Source: Sthenelais limicola | Taxonomy: Eukaryota; Annelida; Polychaeta; Phyllodocida; Sigalionidae | Direction: 5' to 3' | Length of the DNA stretch: 64,000 bases | Assembly (NCBI GenBank): GCA_942159475.1 | Contig: OW804097.1 | Coordinates: 113,956,582-114,020,581, forward strand | Shown: piece by piece, positions 60,811 through 64,000 of the stretch | How positions within the stretch are numbered: position 1 is the stretch's first letter | Layout of the letters: every line of letters starts with the position of its first letter | The notes under the pieces: generated by a model | What the model was told of the DNA's origin: nothing | What the model saw: only the letters and a program-made list of their open reading frames with translations | Database searches by the model: none | Program-made: the position numbers and the translations under genes

Positions 60811-61046
60811 TGGGTCAGATTTTCAGAAAATGTACAATTAGCAGCTCTACACATTTAGGAAATTCTCCTAAATTAGGCTGAAAAATGAAGAATAACAGCT
60901 ATATCTGAGTATATTTGGTGTCGCATTGAATTAAAGTATCAGTTTTCTTATGTTAAACTACATTTTGAAACTCATTTTTGTCTTAAATTCGGGCTATCTG
61001 AGAGGATTGGTGAAGACGATTTGTAAATTTTCTGAAAGTCTGACCC
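60811..61046 (+). mobile_element. MITE-A copy, full length
   Basis: TGGGTCAGATTTTCAGAAAATG to GATTTGTAAATTTTCTGAAAGTCTGACCC. It is of the GAATAACAGCTATATCTGAG subgroup. Confidence 0.92.
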
Positions 61047-61246
61047 TTATATTGAATTGAATTAACCCTTTGTTGACTGAAAGATGTTTCCAATATGCTA
61101 CTACATCATTGTCTTTTGCTCTGTTGTTAAATTGACTAAACCTGATTTCTCCTCGCGCTGATCGAACACCCTAGCTTGACGACCTTTTGGTCAAAGCAGC
61201 ATTCTCTGCTTTTACCACCATATAGATCTGACTAAATTTACTCATA

Positions 61247-61483
61247 TGGGTCAGATTTTCAGAAAATGTACAATTGGCAGCTGTACACATTGAGTAAATT
61301 CTGCTAAATAAAGCTGCAATTTGGTCAATACTAGGTAAACTCGAGTATATTCAGCATTGCATAGATTCTAGCAATCTGTTTGGTAAGGTTGAACTGTATT
61401 TTAAACTTTATTTTCGTCTGAAATTTTGGTTATTTCAGAGAAATGGTAAAGCTGAATTGTACATTTTCTGGCAACTTCACCCA
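61247..61483 (+). mobile_element. MITE-A copy, full length, TA flanks
   Basis: TGGGTCAGATTTTCAGAAAATG to AATTGTACATTTTCTGGCAACTTCACCCA. Flanks CTCATA / TATTATG give a clear TA duplication. Reference-quality copy. Confidence 0.95.
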
Positions 61484-61579
61484 TATTATGATTTATACGA
61501 TTGGATTCATCAATATTTAATATAATGCTGTTCTTATACGTTTATACCATAATTGGAAGGTAAATCTGCCGAGAAAAAG

Positions 61580-62012
61580 CTGCCACCTTTGAGTGATAAT
61601 AAGTGAAGTCATCACATGAAAACAGTCGGCCGGCCCTCCAAATTCAAATGAGGACGTTTTAAAAGCCCTTAACCAAAAAGAACTGAACAAAATTCCCCAA
61701 AATGTTGCTCAAATGGCTTTTAGATGGGTTGGACAAAAATGGAACAAAGGCTAGAAAATCCTTAGTTTTTTTGTTTTGTTTTTTTATTTAGAATTTGTAT
61801 AAAGCAAACATCAAACATCCTTCCAAATGACAATTGGAATATTTTTAGACTGGCACAAAGTACACTGGCTGTAATAAACAAGGTTCATTAGCATGAGAAG
61901 ATTATGGGCTCACGGGCAGCAATTCAATGAAGAATAACCATGGTCTTCCACCCACTGCTGTGTCTAACTACGCTAGTTTTTGGACCGACGTTAACTGAGA
62001 GGGCAGCATTAA
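61580..62012 (+). mobile_element. MITE-D copy interrupted by retroposon
   Basis: TTTGAGTGATAATAAGTGAAG, GGCCGGCCCTCCAAATTCAA, TTTTAGATGGGTTGGACAAA, GGCTAGAAAATCCTTAGTTTTT, then a 203-bp insert, then TAGTTTTTGGACCGACGTTAACTGAGAGGGCAGC. Confidence 0.88.
61763..61981 (-). mobile_element. Retroposon with poly(A) and 8-bp target duplication
   Basis: Insert 61771-61973, flanked by TAGTTTTT (61763-61770, 61974-61981). The + strand starts TTGTTTTGTTTTTTTATTTAG; on the minus strand this is an AATAAA signal followed directly by an A-rich tail. The ~180-nt body (minus: GCGTAGTTAGACACAGCAGTGG ... GCCAGTGTACTTTGTGCC) lacks pol III boxes. A 5'-truncated LINE or a processed mRNA 3' UTR is most likely. Confidence 0.82.
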
Positions 62013-62127
62013 GTTCCTGTGTGTTTCTGAGCTATCATTATGTATACAAACCAAGGGAGCTGTCATTATATGAACCAAGGGAGCATACCACCTTAACTAG
62101 AATCAGTGCTAATTGGCTCATAACAAA

Positions 62128-62353
62128 TGGGTCAGATCGTCAGAAAATGTACAATCGGCAGCACTACAAATTTAGTCAATTCTGCTAAATTAAGCTGAAA
62201 ATGGTCAATTGCTAGATATATATCTGAATATATATTTGATATTGGGTTGATTCAAGCAATCTGTTTGGTTATGTTGAACTATATTGTGAACCTAATTTTT
62301 GGGTTACATTTGGATTATTTGAGAGAATTGTACATTTTCTGGTGATTTCACCC
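62128..62353 (+). mobile_element. MITE-A copy, short deletion
   Basis: TGGGTCAGATCGTCAGAAAATG to GAATTGTACATTTTCTGGTGATTTCACCC. The GATTGGTGAAGGC segment is missing before the right TIR. Confidence 0.92.
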
Positions 62354-62689
62354 TTATATATGTAAACATGTCATAAATCAGAGCCAGCAGGTTTTACCCA
62401 GCCGTGCCTGTAATGGGTAATTTGCTAATTAAGTTTCATAACGGATCTTTCCGTCAAATAATTACTTTAATCACTGAAGATTATCTAGTATCGGAGATTT
62501 AATCAGTTATAGATACGTAAAAAGTGTATAAATTACATCCAAATGTCACTGAGGAATTTGCAGGAACTTACATTGATTATGTTAAGAGAATAATGACAAT
62601 GCGTAGGGAATTATGATTAAGGAGATTGGTAGAAGCTATATCTTAAGTTTGTAGGACACTCAAAGGCTGCTCGTTTACAAAGAAGTTTG
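62354..62689. other. No gene seen
   Basis: AT-rich unassigned sequence. No repeat or ORF recognised. Confidence 0.3.
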
Positions 62690-62930
62690 CAATATTTCTT
62701 AATAGAAATTTACTAGTAAAGTAGCCAAATATACTCTATGAAATTACTTTAGAAATGCATGCATATATATCTAATACAATGTCTTAAAATTTAGTAAATG
62801 TATTCATGCTACGAATAGCGTTAAGCACCCGAAAATGAAAACATTCCCGCAAAGACATCTTGTGACTAAAACACTTGAAAAAATATGAATAGTGGAACTT
62901 ATGACTCATTTTTCTATTAAACATCACATA
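62690..62930 (-). mobile_element. MITE-B copy, partial
   Basis: TTTGCAATATTTCTTAATAG, AATATACTCTATGAAATTAC, CCCGAAAATGAAAACATTCC, TATGACTCATTTTTCTATTA AACATCACA. The other terminus is missing. Confidence 0.85.
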
Positions 62931-63234
62931 TATTATGTTGTTATTCGATTCATTCTAATGTGACTCCCTTTCTCGAACTTATATGTTATAACATTATACT
63001 GCATTGCTTGAAAGCGTCCATTTATTTCATTAAGAAATGATTAATATTTCAATTTCATAAGGTAATTGTTAGGAACTCCCATGGAAACATTTTAGAGTAA
63101 TGATTTCTGTTCTTTTAGTTCTTGTTTAATTGAGTGTTTATAGTTTTCATAATAAAAAATAGGGGAGTAATTGGCAATTTCAAACAGGGATTCCTACGCC
63201 ATTTAGATGATGTCAGTTGAAAAGGTTTAGTAAA
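62931..63234. other. No gene seen
   Basis: AT-rich unassigned sequence. Confidence 0.3.
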
Positions 63235-63468
63235 GCCGGGCCCACACATTGAAGAACTAGCAATTCATACGAATTGGGAACACACGAAAAGTCCAAAATA
63301 TTGCCTATCAATTGTCGTAAGAACCCATGATTTGTCATATGAATTGGAGGTTTCCTCCTGAGAAAGTCCACACATTACCGAACTCAAGTATGTTTCTTAA
63401 GGATGATTTTGAATTCTTACAAATTATCTTAAGGTCAATTCGGCTCTGAGTTCTTGAATGGGCCCGGC
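63235..63468. mobile_element. Unclassified MITE with GCCGGGCCCA ends
   Basis: GCCGGGCCCACACATTGAAG on the left and CTTGAATGGGCCCGGC on the right form inverted ends of about 18-20 bp. GTCCACACATTAC recurs internally. About 234 bp, single copy in this window. Confidence 0.6.
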
Positions 63469-63546
63469 ATAATTTTGAAACTTGATACTGTAATTATCAA
63501 TAACATTGAAGTTGTTGGGGCTCCACTGAAATTGAATTTTTGAATG

Positions 63547-63784
63547 TGGGTGAAGTCGGCAGGAAATGTACAATGTCAGCTTCGCCAGTTTTCTGAAACA
63601 ACCCACATTTTAGACGAAAATAAAGTTCAGAATACAGTTCAACCTAACCAAACAGATTGCTAGAATCACTGCAATGCCAAATATACTCGAATTTACCTAG
63701 TATTGACCAAATTGCAGCATAATTTAGCATAATTTACTAAATGTATACAGCTGCCAATTGTGCATTTTCTGAGAATTTGACCCA
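63547..63784 (-). mobile_element. MITE-A copy, full length
   Basis: TGGGTGAAGTCGGCAGGAAATG, the ATGTCAGCTTCGCCAGTTTTC variant, and CCAATTGTGCATTTTCTGAGAATTTGACCCA. Flanks AATG / TGTTG, so a TA duplication is not obvious. Confidence 0.92.
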
Positions 63785-64000
63785 TGTTGTATTTCCCTTT
63801 CTTTAGCAATAAAACAGGTATTATTTTCTAGCTTACTTCACATCTCATACGTCATCCCAATCCTGTTTTCAAATTATAATACACGTTTATTAAACTTAAT
63901 TTTTGATTCTAAAAGACATATATTAAAAGTCGATACAATAATATGGTTGCTCTCTAGTGCAAGCTCTACCATACCACAATTAAATCATAATTATTAGAGT

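Overview
No complete protein-coding gene is visible. The window is AT-rich, non-coding metazoan DNA. It is either intergenic or a very long intron. I infer a marine invertebrate, probably a lophotrochozoan such as a mollusc. The grounds are weak: the TTAAAGTTGCACTCTCAGTTAAC-type transposon ends and a LINE tail with a hairpin, GGGCGTAAAG and (CTCA)n resemble repeats I associate with mollusc genomes. This was not checked by search.

The dominant component is MITE-A, a ~235-bp non-autonomous DNA transposon. I counted about 60 copies, full-length or broken, covering roughly a fifth of the window. Its terminal inverted repeats (TIRs) read GGGTCAGATTTTCAG or GGGTGAAGTCGCCAG followed by AAAATGTACAATT. 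Well-preserved copies sit in TA or TATA, which suggests the Tc1/mariner superfamily. I call '+' the orientation whose left end reads AATTGGCAGCTGTACAC. Other families are MITE-B (~420 bp, ends TGTGATGTGTTTCAGG), MITE-C (~330-350 bp, ends GGGGATTTGCAT), MITE-D (~235 bp, one end TTAAAGTTGCACTCTC), MITE-G (~215 bp, ends AGGGAGGTTCAGCAAG) and several small foldbacks. Retroposon insertions with target-site duplications lie at 6181-6541, 23286-23551 and 61771-61973. Two tRNA-derived SINE fossils lie at 29560 and 41070. A ~1.65-kb long-TIR, Mutator-like element fills 43062-44710.

Tandem arrays add about 9 kb: a 44-bp array with a ~302-bp higher-order period (12595-16790), a 63-bp array open as a 21-residue repeat (19605-20245), a 40-bp array (26513-26990), a 54/55-bp array (34850-36828), and a 39-bp array built from 13-bp subunits (37135-38272). 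The 54/55-bp array copies the end of an adjacent MITE-D; the opposite end of the same element is also amplified (34258-34395).

Layout: 0-12 kb dense MITEs with a polypurine tract; 12.6-16.8 kb giant minisatellite; 17-29 kb MITEs, the 63-bp array split by a decayed coding-like element, and a LINE tail; 29.1-32.1 kb a MITE-free island with strong hairpins and a candidate exon; 33.9-38.3 kb tandem arrays; 38.6-49.8 kb MITEs, a SINE and the Mutator-like element; 49.8-50.8 kb a second low-repeat island; 51-64 kb dense and nested MITEs. Nesting gives a relative order: A into G, B into A, retroposons into A and D. All calls were made by eye, so copy edges are good to a few bases and divergences are not quantified.
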